From Rhynchopus euleeides (Eukaryota; Euglenozoa; Diplonemea; Diplonemida; Diplonemidae), in NCBI GenBank assembly GCA_963210315.1, contig OY723305.1, positions 1,240,001-1,304,000 on the forward strand: 64,000 nt of DNA. The letters are read 5' to 3'. Position 1 is the stretch's first letter, and every line of letters begins with the position of its first letter. The notes beneath the pieces were generated by a model. That model searched no databases, was not told the DNA's origin, and saw nothing but the letters and a program-made list of their open reading frames with translations. The position numbers and the translations under genes were made by a program. This document shows positions 9,801 to 20,385 of this stretch, piece after piece.

Positions 9801-10800
9801 GGGGAATTGTCGAAACTAACACAATTCAGCTATCTCATTACCCATCGCCGCCGATGCCCACACAGCGCGGTTCCTGCTTTCTTTTTGTTTCCCCCCTTTT
9901 TTTTCCATGGCCTGTCGCAGGTCTTGGTGGAAAAAAAAGCCAGGTATGGGCCAACAACCACAATAACAGAAGCTAAGCTGCTGAATATGACGTCCAAGGG
10001 TGGGAAGTGCCTGTCGATCGCGCTCTGAGCAAATCAAGAGCGGTTTTCAGCTAGGATTTTCCCACCTGGAACAATGCAGGCATTGTCATCTGGCCTTGCC
10101 TGTTTTCCCTTTTATTTTACAGCATTCTTTTGCCAGGGGGGGAGGGGGGGGGGGGGGGACTGGGTGTACGAACACATACACCACCACCCTCCCCCTCCTC
10201 CGGGACCCCCACTTCATTTTTTTTGGCAAACAAAACCTCTCCTTCCCGGAGTGGGGGGTGGGGCAGTGCAAAGGCACAGTAGCGCACTTCCCAAATGCCC
10301 TCGGGTCACACCTCCCCCCCACACCCGTCATCATCCTCTCACTCCGCCGGATCCTTCCTCCTCCTCCTCCCCCTCTCCATTTTTTTGTGCAAAAAATCAG
10401 ATTATCCTCTTGTCTTCACGGCACTCAAGTTGGCCCAAGATGCGCGTGACAAGGGTCGCAAATAGCGACTGAGCGGAGACGGCGGTTCCTGCATCTGTCA
10501 AAGGGAATGCAGGGATACACCGGGACGGTTTTGCAAGTGTGATCCGTTGCACGGTTGTGTGCAGGGATCACGCTGTTACCGACAGAATTGCGCCGATGCG
10601 TGGTCTCGCTACCGAAGGCAGATCAGCAACAGCTTCTAGGAAAAGCAATAATATATACCGCTAACACTGGCATACACAAAGTACCCAGATATTGTCGGCT
10701 TCTCTGGATCACCCTATTTCGGGGAGGGAGGGAGGGGTGGGGGGGTGGGGTGGGAGGGGGGCGACAGAGGCAGCGTGTCGGGCTCTGTACAATAGCTGGG
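6850..10800. other. Low-complexity intergenic region
   Basis: About 4 kb of alternating T-rich, G-run and C-run sequence: G-runs near 7300, 8078, 9450 and 10140, and C-runs near 7697, 8205 and 9540. Open frames here are made of poly-Pro, poly-Gly or poly-Phe and are compositional artefacts. A mixed-composition patch at 8680-9200 has a few minus-strand open segments (for example SGHCASYTEYCKQPVIHQT around 8880-8990), but I cannot assemble a gene. C-runs next to AG dinucleotides resemble this genome's intron ends, so undetected small exons are possible. Confidence 0.4.
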
Positions 10801-10829
10801 GTGGGGGGGGGGGGGGGGGGGGGGGGGTA

Positions 10830-11976
10830 GGGGGGGTCAAATGGGGGTGACAAACACGATTTTTCAAAAAACCGGCGCAGAGGCCCCAAAGCCCCCGTAA
10901 ACCCTCCAAACCCCCCCAGATCGGTCCGGAAACCCATCGAACCCCACTTTTCCACCATTCCGGGCACCTCAGGTGCCCGAATTGGGGTACCTAAATTTTG
11001 TGCCACCGTTTGGTACCGTACAGTGCCACTGTGTGGGAGGTTGGAAAAGAAAATGCCCCAACACACCACATCTGAGGGTTGCAATGCATGTTGCTTGCCA
11101 ACCACGTCATCCGGTGGGTGTCAGGCGCTATGTAGGTGGCATTAGCCAGGTCTTCGATGTGTTCTGGCTTGCATATATACCTCCCTGCCTGCGGCACAGG
11201 CACTGCCTTTGTCCCCCACACCAGCCACAGAGAGCGTATTGTACTCGGTCCACGGTTGCTGATTCATTGTGATGCGTTGTATCCTCGAGTGAACGTCACA
11301 CACTAGTGGCACCACCACCCGCCATCCGAGAGCTGTATTGACTTTGCGCGCTTCCGTTGTATTCACCTCGCCACGCATATTGCACCGTTCAGTACCAGTG
11401 CTCTTGGGCCAGGCAAAGTAGACCGCAGCAACTACCAATTCTGGCACAATGGGTACCACGACAGCGCACTTCATGTGTTCCCGGAATGTACAGCTCGTGT
11501 TGCAACAGTCGTTGTCAACACATCCCGGTTGTGGAGCACTGCTGCACAGGAATCACACGACCATCTGGACTGTTCCGTACCTACAGGCAGCCTCCCGGTG
11601 CATGGTGGCAGGGAGGTATATATACAAGCCAGAACACATCGAAGACCTGGCTAATGCCACCTACATAGCGCCTGACACCCACCGGATGACGTGGTTGGCA
11701 AGCAACATGCATTGCAACCCTCAGATGTGGTGTGTTGGGGCATTTTCTTTTCCAACCTCCCACACAGTGGCACTGTACGGTACCAAACGGTGGCACAAAA
11801 TTTAGGTACCCCAATTCGGGCACCTGAGGTGCCCGGAATGGTGGAAAAGTGGGGTTCGATGGGTTTCCGGACCAATCTGGGGGGGTTTGGAGGGTTTACG
11901 GGGGCTTTGGGGCCTCTGCGCCGGTTTTTTGAAAAATCGTGTTTGTCCACGTAAAAGGGTGGCATTTGACCCCCCC
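10830..11976. mobile_element. D-family transposon D1 (TA-flanked, about 370-bp terminal inverted repeats)
   Basis: The left arm (10830 to about 11195) and right arm (about 11600-11976) are long inverted repeats. The termini are GGGGGGGTCAAATG and CATTTGACCCCCCC, each flanked by TA (10828-10829 and 11977-11978) inside a G-run. The 400-bp centre has a minus-strand open segment with no recognised domain, so the copy is probably non-autonomous. Internal landmarks include GGTACCTAAATTTTGTGCC and GCACCTGAGGTGCCC. A near-identical copy, D2, at 49640-54965 holds element E2. D1 preserves the empty insertion site (GGCGCTATGTAGGTGGC near 11125-11140). Confidence 0.85.
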
Positions 11977-11999
11977 TAGGGGGGGGGGGGGGGGAGGGC

Positions 12000-12940
12000 C
12001 AGGAAGAGAGTCGCCTCTCAGCCCTGGCATTCCCCCCAAGGAAATATTTCTGGGGGCTTTCTTTCGTTGTGTGTTTCTGTGTCGATTACTCAAAAAAAAC
12101 AGTCAAAAAAAATCCCACGCAGCGCCGCTGCGAGGTGTTTAACAAAAGGAATATCATTCAAAAAAAATTGCAGGCTCCGATCACGGCATTAACACAGTCT
12201 CATTTCGAGACAGCAGCGCAACGCAAGGTGAATAAATATATATACACACACACACATACCATCCCCTCACTCCAAACCACAGGTCAAGTGAGGACGCCCC
12301 TTGCTAGCCTTCTCCCTCCCCGACAACACAAACTGCAACCTTTTCTCAAGAGCTGGCATGTAGATCCATCCGTGAGCACACAAAGAGAGTGCGCTTATCG
12401 CAAAAAAAAAGGTAACCGATACATCTCTCCCCGGCCCCCTCTTGGGCCACCCCCACCCCTTTACCTGGGAGGCCAAAAACCAGCTATTGTCGGCTGATAT
12501 TTTTTTTGCTCCCCTCTGCGGAGAGGGGTGTTGGGCGGGGCCCCCCTCGCTCCCAGTCACAGCCAGTCACGGCTCGTCAGTCTGTGAGGGGGGGGGGGGG
12601 GTCAGCCACCCACACCACACCACCTCACCTCACCCGTTCTTACTTTATCACAGCCTGTCAAGTGGGGGGGGGGGGATCACGAGAAATGTTGGGTGAGGGG
12701 ATCCCCAAAAAAAGAAGTTTGTGAGAGAGAGAGAAGAGAGAGAGAGAGAGGGATAATGCAGGTGCCACTGATGCGGCCACCCCATTTTGCCCCCGGTTTT
12801 GCTGTTGATTTTTTTTTATAATTTTTTTTCTTGCTTTGGTACTCCTCCGCCAAATCCGTGCCACTGCCTCGAGTGGGGCGTGAATACTCATTTTCACAGG
12901 GATAGCCACACGTTAAGAATACGAAAAGATGGAGAGGGTG

Positions 12941-12975
<35 letters not shown>

Positions 12976-14170
12976 CTGGCAGAACTCAAATCGGCTGGCC
13001 AGGATCAACGGGTCAAGACACAGGTGACGTGTTGGTGGTGTGCAGGGGGGCAGGGAGGGATGTGGGGTGGTCGCGTTGGAGATATTGTTTTGCAAAGAGA
13101 GTGGGTGTGGTGTGGGGTACGCTGAGAGGTGAAGTGGGGGGGGGGGGGGCGGGGGGTAGGACGACGGAACAAAAAAATATGCGCAGCAGACACATCCCCA
13201 AAAAGGCAGAGAAAGAAGAGGGGGGCAGGAATCGGCACAGGAAACCGTGGAGATGTTTTGATCCCGGCTGCCAGCGGGTACATATCCCTCCCCACCAATC
13301 CCATCTGTTCTTACGGACGCAAACCGCGCCCCTCAATGAATAAACAGCTCCAAACGAATTTACGTCGATCGCACACTTTTGTTTGTCCCAAGGCAGTGGT
13401 GAGGCCCTGTGAAGTGGCATGAAAAGGGTGCCAATCCTAAACCCCCAAGTCGGACGATTCCCTGCACTTCCCAGAGAAGAGGTTGCCCTCCGTCTCCCCC
13501 TTCCAAGAAGCCGGACAATCGTTGCTGGCGGAAGGGGTAGTTCAAGGCTCCATTTTGCCTTGGAATTGACTGGATCCAGACGAAAGGCGCTTATGTGACC
13601 TGATTCGCATTTCCCCGCACACAGAACATGCACACACACACACAGAAAGAAAGGGGCAATCGCCTCGAACCCTGAACAGCGTGCACACGTAGCTCCGTCT
13701 TGATGACACTGTGTGTGTGTGTGTGTGTGTGTGTGCAACAGTCTGCTATCCAGTGAGTCAGGGGAAGTGCCTCAGCAGGCGGGGTGGGAGGAGGGGGGGG
13801 GTTTTTTTTCGGTGCCAAAAATAATCGATTGTCTTTTTTCGGACCCCCCCCCCCCCACACACACACACACCCCATTGCAATATTTTTTGCATTACCTGCC
13901 ACTGACGATGTGGGTGCCGTGACGCATTCGCATGATCCGCGATTCTGTTGTTCGCGAGAGTGGGAGAGATAGTAGAGTGAGAGAGAGAGCGCGAGGGGGA
14001 ACATCTGAAGAGGGCTTGCCACGGGAGGGTATCGTGCGTGCCGCTCTTGCTCTGGCTGGGGCTTGCATCGGCTGGGCTTCAAGAATAGGCAGCACCGCCG
14101 GCGGCCCCCGCTGTCAAAGCACTTGGGAGAGAGAGAGAGAGCAAGAGGTGTGGCGGTGACAATGCTGCTG
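12000..14170. other. Microsatellite-rich intergenic region
   Basis: Contains GA-repeats (12721-12750, 12945-12971, 13976-13990, 14127-14140), a GT-repeat (13711-13734), CA-repeats (13623-13640, 13857-13871) and G/C-runs at 11980-11995, 12590, 12665, 13138 and 13847. A 100-bp patch at about 13365-13470 resembles the dispersed repeat at 27590-27710. No gene is supported. Confidence 0.45.
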
Positions 14171-14175
14171 AATAA

Positions 14176-15351
14176 TCCCCAGGATACCGGGCGCAACTAA
14201 ACACCGGGAACACGGGAGGCAGCTGGCTACATCAGGCACGGAGTCTGGTGAAATCCTCGAAGGTCGACGGGCGCACCCCCCTGCTGGCCCCCCTACATGC
14301 AGCACACCCCATCCCCCCCTGGGAATGGAGCCTGGTGCTGCCACGAGTACACATCCTGGCGACGCTGCCGGGGCTCACCGCCCCAAAGGCCGCCACCCCG
14401 AAAGACACCCTCCGGGACCTGGCAGAGCAGACCATCCAGGCCCTCCCGACATGCGCCTGGCATGTGTACACCGACGGGTCAGTCTCCAACTCCACATCGC
14501 GGCAACAGCAGGGCGGCGCAGGAGCAGCGGTGTACAGCATGCCGGAGGGCCGCCTCAGGAAAAAGCTCGCCTGGCCGGCAGGACTCCGCTGCATCAGCTA
14601 CCAGGCGGAGCTGGTGGCCATCAGAGAATCCCTCGCTCACCTATGCACCCTGGTATCCCCAGGCGAAACGATCGCCATCCTCACAGACTCGCAGAGCGCA
14701 CTGAACGCGCTGCTGAGCGGCCCGCAGCGAGCGAGAGGATCCACCGAATGGGACATCTGGAGGTGGTTGAACGAGCTCGCCCAAACCCACGATGTCACCA
14801 CCCACCTCCGCTACATCCCGTCACACGTTGGGGTAGCAGGGAACGAACTCGCTGACAAACAGGCGCAAATCGGTGCCTTCCGGCCGCAGATGGAACCGGT
14901 TAGCCTCGCGTCGGCTCGTGTCGTCCTCCGCCGACACATCTACAACGACGCAACGGTGCCCCGCACGGACAGCGTGTACGCGTACCGTTCGGGAATCGGG
15001 GAGACGCGACTGCAACGCCCCGACCTCCGCATGGAGGGACTCACCCGCTTAGGGGAAACCACCATCCGCCGACTCCGGGCCGACCACCACCGCCTGGTCT
15101 ACGACCACGACATCCCGGGCACGGCACAACCACCTTGCCAACCCTGCCTGAAGCATGCGCCGGGCCACCCCCCGCCTGGGGTCTCACTGAAGCACCTCTT
15201 CTTCGGCTGCCCCGCGACAGCGTCGGCCCGACACCACCTCACAGCCACAAACGTGCACAACCTGCTGTTGCACAACTGCAAGGAGGCACTGCGCTACCTG
15301 GCCGAGGCAGGGGTAACGGAGCACGGCGAGAAGGACTACCTGAACGCGTGA
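14176..15351 (+). pseudogene. Non-LTR retrotransposon 3' end: RNase H and C-terminal zinc region, 5'-truncated
   Basis: The frame opens after a stop at 14173 and has no ATG near its 5' end; it runs about 390 codons to a TGA at 15349. An RNase H domain is clear: WHVYTDGS (first Asp), SYQAELVAIRE (Glu), ILTDSQSALNAL (second Asp) and HVGVAGNELADKQA (His/Asp). A CxxC...HLFFGCPATASARHHL segment follows, like the terminal zinc-knuckle of many LINEs. No reverse transcriptase or endonuclease is upstream, as expected of a 5'-truncated insertion. I see no poly-A tail or target duplication. The RNase H frame is intact, so it could be young. Confidence 0.85.
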
Positions 15352-15705
15352 ACCAAATAACATCATCAGAGAACAAGGGCTTCGGCCCGACCCCCCAGCA
15401 CCCCCCCCCCCCATCCCAGCCCCACGTCACTTTCCACAGGCCGCCAGGCGCGTCAGCGTCGGCGACCGCCCGCCCCCAGTCTGAGAGGCATCAGCCGAAT
15501 CTCGGTGGAGGCGGGCACAAAACAAAAGGGAGAGTCGTCACTGTGCATATCAGCACGGTCCCGCCCTCTGTGCCAGACCAACACACCACCAAAGGAAAAG
15601 AGGAAGAGGCGACGTAAGGCAATGCCTCCGTGCGGCCAGGAGAACACGAAATAGCGACCCCCTCAACGGGGAATGCTACGAGCACGGCCAAAAATCGTTC
15701 AAATC
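15352..15705. other. 3' flank of the RNase H fragment, unassigned
   Basis: GC-rich sequence between the RNase H stop and the assembly gap, with a C-run near 15402-15411. No gene or repeat is recognised. It may hold the 3'UTR of the retrotransposon. Confidence 0.4.
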
Positions 15706-15905
15706 NNNNNNNNNNNNNNNNNNNNNNNNNNNNNNNNNNNNNNNNNNNNNNNNNNNNNNNNNNNNNNNNNNNNNNNNNNNNNNNNNNNNNNNNNNNNNNN
15801 NNNNNNNNNNNNNNNNNNNNNNNNNNNNNNNNNNNNNNNNNNNNNNNNNNNNNNNNNNNNNNNNNNNNNNNNNNNNNNNNNNNNNNNNNNNNNNNNNNNN
15901 NNNNN
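15706..15905. other. Assembly gap (200 N)
   Basis: Exactly 200 undefined bases, a typical arbitrary gap size. True gap length is unknown. Open frames that cross it are meaningless. Confidence 0.99.
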
Positions 15906-16787
15906 TGTCGTTCGTGACAGGAGCATGTATGTCCAAGTGTGTGTCCTTCTAAATGAAGGTCGTCCCAGGTCGGAAGAAGAGTCCTTCATGACTCATGAAT
16001 GATAGCAGCAGCAGCTCTCTGTGCATATGCAGTGCCGCACGGCGGAGTCAGTCCAAGAGAGGAACGTGTTGAGGTTTCAGTGATACCGCCCCTGACTACT
16101 GAAGGATGGCCAAAGTTGAGCAGACTTAGTCAGATGGTCCACTGTTTCCTGTTGGGATCCTTTCAGCTGCCTGTAACATGCGGAATGATGGCAGCTCACG
16201 AGGGTGTCCAACGCTGCCCCCAGCAGCTCATCAAGATAAAAGGCCGATTGTGTCATAATCACCGCAGATGGACAATTAAGACATCACGCGGGCGTCGGCC
16301 AATACCGTCAATGCATTGTTGACGAAGAGCAGCTCTTCCAAGGTCCTTGAGTACGGCAGTGTCAGGCACCTTGCTCTTTTCCCACCGCTTCCTCATAATG
16401 AGCGGTGCCCGTCTATTCCAGGCACCAAACCATTTTCTGACGACTGTAAAGCACAGAGATGCGCGAATTAGTGCATCAGCAGTGCGTCTCTTCGTACCCC
16501 ACACCCCGTATTGGTATAGAGCACCTCTTTGTGAAGGTGGGGTGGTTCGTTGAGCAACAAGGTGCCAGTGGCCACCTTTTGTACCACCTCCAGGTACAGA
16601 AGGTGGTACAAAAATTCACATAGGCGATTTTGGGCCAAAAAATGGGGTTTTCGGGTGGAAATCGACCCGGCACACCGGTTCCGGACCGATCTGGACCTGG
16701 TTTCACCGGTTTTTGGCACTTATTTGCCCCCAGGCGCGATCCTCAAAAATCCTCAAAATGTGCACTTTTTTGGCTGGCGTTGACACC
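15906..16787 (-). mobile_element. Probable transposon H, right part; left end lost in the gap
   Basis: The right end reads ...GGCTGGCGTTGACACCCCC followed by TA (16791-16792), the same style of terminus as C, D and G (GGGGG[T/G]TC inverted) next to a G-run. The minus strand has an open segment at about 16504-16259 with TVVRKWFGAWNRRAPLI, then MRKRWEKSKVPDTAVLKDLG, which looks like real but unrecognised protein. No matching left terminus is visible, so the call rests on end similarity and context. Confidence 0.35.
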
Positions 16788-16795
16788 CCCTAGGG

Positions 16796-17666
16796 CATAG
16801 CTTCCGATAAGAATCCGACCCCCGGACCCCTCCGACCCCCGACCCCCCCTTAGCAAAACTACCCCCCCCCCCCCCAAAAAATCTCGGGGGTTTCCCGGGG
16901 CAACGCGGTTCCCCCCTCTCCTGCGTTGTTTGGGCTCCGTGCGGATCGTAGTGGGGTCACTTTGTTGGTGCAGGTGCCACAGAACACCTCTGAAATGCGG
17001 ATGTGGTTCCTTGAGAAAAGGGGGGTCGGAACCTCGGGGGTCGGAATCCGACCCCCGACCCCCCGACCCCCCATTTTTCGGGGGGTCGGAGGGGGTCGGG
17101 GCTATATCTCGACCCCCCATTCTTGGGGGGGTCAGGATCCGGAAGATGGGGGGTCTGAAACAGTGGTCAAACTCGGGTTGGAATTTTCGCGTTTTTCTCG
17201 GGGGTCGTAGAATGGGGGTCGGAAACTAGGGGTTGGAATATGGGGTGGTCGGCCCCCCTTCCGACCCCCCACACGGGGTTTTCAAAACCCCGTTCTTTGG
17301 ACTATTTGGAGTTTGTGCGGATCGTAGTGGGGTCATTTCGTGGGTCTTGGGACCAAGCTTCAACAACGAAACATGGGTCTGGTCCAGGTACTGTCATGGG
17401 AGGACGTGACGGGAGGCACACCAGGCCACCCCCACCACCCACCCAGCGGGACCCTCCCGACCCCCTCCTCGGGTTTTTCAAAAACCCGTTCTTTTGAATA
17501 TTTGGAATTTGTGCGGATCGCAGTGGGGTCATTTTTGACATGGGGTGCCTGTTATCACCCCTTATTGGTGGTCCCCATCCAGGCCACATTCCTTAGGAAA
17601 TGGTAAGGCGACCCCCTCCGACCCCCGACCCCTGCGACCCCCGACCCCCGCTTATCGGAAGCTATG
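16796..17666. mobile_element. hAT-like miniature element I (TIR CATAGCTTCCGATAAG, TSD CCCTAGGG)
   Basis: Perfect inverted ends CATAGCTTCCGATAAG / CTTATCGGAAGCTATG are flanked by identical octamers CCCTAGGG at 16788-16795 and 17667-17674. Interior: CCGACCCC-rich arrays at both sides and three related copies of a GTGCGGATCGTAGTGGGGTCA block (16938, 17313, 17510), which also occurs at about 52763. No coding capacity. The ends are not the commonest hAT text, but the 8-bp duplication is exact. Confidence 0.85.
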
Positions 17667-17689
17667 CCCTAGGGGGGGGGGTGAAGCAA

Positions 17690-19100
17690 AATAAATCTCG
17701 GTTTTCAGTTTTTGTTCGAGGGAGAAAGGGGGTGGCGGGGGGGCGGAGGGGGTGGCGGGGTGGGGGTGGGTTGAGGTGTGATTAAGCAGAAGAGACGCAC
17801 CCGGCTCTCTGGAGAGATGGGGGCATGATGGTGACGCGGCTGTCACCTTTACTACCTCTGAAGAGCATTTGTTTTTTTGCTGGGGTGGGATGGTGCGCGC
17901 CTGTGTGATTACGCCCCTCCCGTTTTGGATGGGAAGTGGTTGTTGCCGGAACTGGCGTTGCTGCCGAAGAATACGAACGGCACAGCCCAATGGGTTTGGT
18001 GAGCGCACCAATTGACACAGTTGCCGAGGCAAAAAAAACATACCCCACCGCAGCGAATAACGGTGTGGTGGGGCGGAGCAGACCGCGCACACAGAAATTT
18101 GGTTTGCAGCATTCCTAATAATTTCTGATGAAAACGCGCGGAAGCAAAGCGGCCTTCGTCAAACTGCTCTCAGTGCGCCGTTCCCTCCCTCCCCCCCCCT
18201 CCCCTCCCGGCAGCACTTTCTCCCCTATTCGCTCCTCCTTATTTTTGATGCGGCTCATCCAACAACACACAGGCACGCGTGAAGACGTTTTTTTGATGTC
18301 GCGGAGAGAAACCATACTCCCCACACCGAGCGCTTGCGGTAACTAGATGTCCTTGGCGAGTCAAAGGGGTATAAGAGGATGGGGTGGGGTGGGGCGGCGG
18401 GATGGAGGGCACAGATGCACATATAATTTGAAGGAGATGGGGGGTGGGTGGGTGGGGAGGAGGTATCGCCCCCCCCCCCCCCCCACAAAAGAATAAAAGG
18501 AGAGAACGGGGGCAAACTCCATTTGTTTAGAATCGAGCTTGGGTGTGGGTGTGGGAGGATGCGTGTGTGTATGGTGTCCATTACCACCCCACCCCCCCCC
18601 CCACCCCCACATTGCACCCACACCTCCCTTGTTTGTTGTTTGTATCAGTCATATCCCCACTCCTTGGAGAGGGAAGAAGTGAAGAAGTGAGAAGAGAGAC
18701 AGAGAGGGGGGGAGGGGGGATACACCAACCATACCTACCCACCGTGCGCACACGCGAGGTCGGTGTGTTTATCTTGTACTTTGTTTTGTTTTTGCTTTTG
18801 CTTTTGATTTTTTATCTTTTTGATTTGGCTTTTATTCGACAACAGCCCCAGCCCCTCTGGCGAAACCGAAACGGCCCGGCCCAGGCATGTAGGGCCCTTC
18901 ACAGTCTGTGTCAACACTGTGCCAAGTGTGATACCTGCAATGTTGTGAGGGCGCTCAAGACGACCAAAGCCCTGATGTACAGTGTAAGCCAGCGGGCACC
19001 AGGGCAGTGACATACACAAAGTCGCCAGAAGGCGGTGTACACCGGTATCTCACTTCATTTATTGGGGGATTTTTTTCAACGGCAAGGGCAGACTAGAATT
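17690..19100. other. Intergenic region with short biased open frames
   Basis: Alternating G-rich and C-rich runs (for example 18469-18484, 18590-18602) and a T/TTTTGC-rich patch near 18780-18830. No open frame has a recognisable domain. It lies downstream of the minus-strand PPR gene and may include its 3' region at the right edge. Confidence 0.4.
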
Positions 19101-19106
19101 CAGCAG

Positions 19107-19305
19107 TACCTACCACCCCCCGTGTATATGTCACCCCCCCCAGGTGCAAAAATCGGGAGGGGGGTGACATGAACACACCTTTTAGGGGGTGACATATACA
19201 CGGGGGGTGGTAGGTTAGTGTATGTCACCCCCCGCCAGGGCCGCTTGGGGGTGACATAAACACACCCCTTTTGGGGGGTGACATATACACGGGGGGTGGT
19301 AGGTA
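19107..19305. mobile_element. About 199-bp miniature inverted-repeat element T
   Basis: Ends TACCTACCACCCCCCGTGTA and complementary TACACGGGGGGTGGTAGGTA bracket the element; TATGTCACCCCCC and its complement occur several times inside. The outer TA on each side fits a TA duplication. An internal partial copy of the end (near 19200-19215) suggests it arose from two smaller units. Non-coding. Confidence 0.75.
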
Positions 19306-19617
19306 TCCAATAAATGCCACACCCACTCTCTGCCCGTCTTATGTGCTACCGGCAGGTGTGACGCAGCGCTCTGCAATTTACCAACTCGGGCACGTCTTCG
19401 ACCGACCACCAAACACGCCAGCTGTTGGGGACAGGGAGGATGTTTTTTGAGTGGACAACACGCAAAAAAAAAACATTGTGTGGCTGACGCAGAACGGATC
19501 GGCAAACCCCCCTGCCCCTACCCCCCCACCCCACCAGCTCCACCACTCACCCGTGGTGGGAACTCTCTAACAGGGCTAAACAGGCCCCGACTCCACCACC
19601 ACCACAACCACCCCACT

Positions 19618-20385
19618 TCAAGGTGACATACAGAAGACATCAGGAAGGTCGTCATCGTCGTGGAGGACTTGTTCCACGACAGACAGGACGCCCTCCTTCA
19701 GGCTGGGGTTGTTGCGCATCCTCTCGAGAGCGGTGACCAGCGAGTCGTCGTAGGTCGCGTGGCGGGTCGTGTTGGCAGACGAGGCTGTGTCAGGCTCCGA
19801 CGTCATGTTGTGGGAGGACACGGAAGGCGACGGGCGTTTCGACGAAGGCATGTGCAGCTTTCCGGTGGCGCTGCAGAAGCGGTGCTCGTTCACCTTGAGG
19901 TTGCACACGCCGCAGATCTCCGTCTCATCACCCCAGTGCACGGTCAGCGGAGGAGCTGCTGATTCGCTGATGGAGGTGGAAGCCATGAGGAGATCCCCAC
20001 CCGAGGTGCCGGGCACGGGGAAGTCGTCGTCCATCTCGCTCCCCCCGCTGCTGAGGGCGGGCGGCACGGGGGAGGAGGACTGCACGGGCTGGGGCGCGAA
20101 ACGCGCAACCCCCTCGGAAACCTTCGCCATCCGCTCGTCATGCGCGGAGTCATCCCCCACGCTGACACCCGCAACCTTGTCGAACCCTTCGACGGAGTCG
20201 GAGGGCGACACCAGAGAGGCCTTGATGACAGGGGTGCCGCCCCCGCCCTCCTTCCGGATGAAGTCTTCGCCGCGCTTCTCCCTGTTTGGCACGTTGCTGA
20301 AGAGGCTCGCATCCAGCACCTGCCCCCGGGCACGCGCGGCATCGAAGACATCCCCGTGCAGCGTGTGGTAAAGGCCGAGGAGGAA
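19618..20385 (-). CDS. Exon 5 of the PPR gene (novel C-terminal region, stop at 19618)
   Basis: Begins after an acceptor preceded by C-runs and CACACACAG. It reads FLLGLYHTLHGDVFDAARAR and on through NREKRGEDFIRKEGGGG, a Ser/Pro-rich acidic middle, and EICGVCNLKVNEHRFC, a small zinc-ribbon-like cluster (C-x2-C ... H-x2-C). It ends in an amphipathic helix and a DDDDLPDVFCMSP tail. 255 codons. No family recognised. If exons 4-5 are not part of the PPR gene, this would be the end of a separate gene. Confidence 0.65.
   Translation of the reverse strand, partial: FLLGLYHTLHGDVFDAARARGQVLDASLFSNVPNREKRGEDFIRKEGGGGTPVIKASLVSPSDSVEGFDKVAGVSVGDDSAHDERMAKVSEGVARFAPQPVQSSSPVPPALSSGGSEMDDDFPVPGTSGGDLLMASTSISESAAPPLTVHWGDETEICGVCNLKVNEHRFCSATGKLHMPSSKRPSPSVSSHNMTSEPDTASSANTTRHATYDDSLVTALERMRNNPSLKEGVLSVVEQVLHDDDDLPDVFCMSP

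Noticed and set aside
15630-16002. Open frames crossing the N-run
   Set aside because: They depend on 200 unknown bases.
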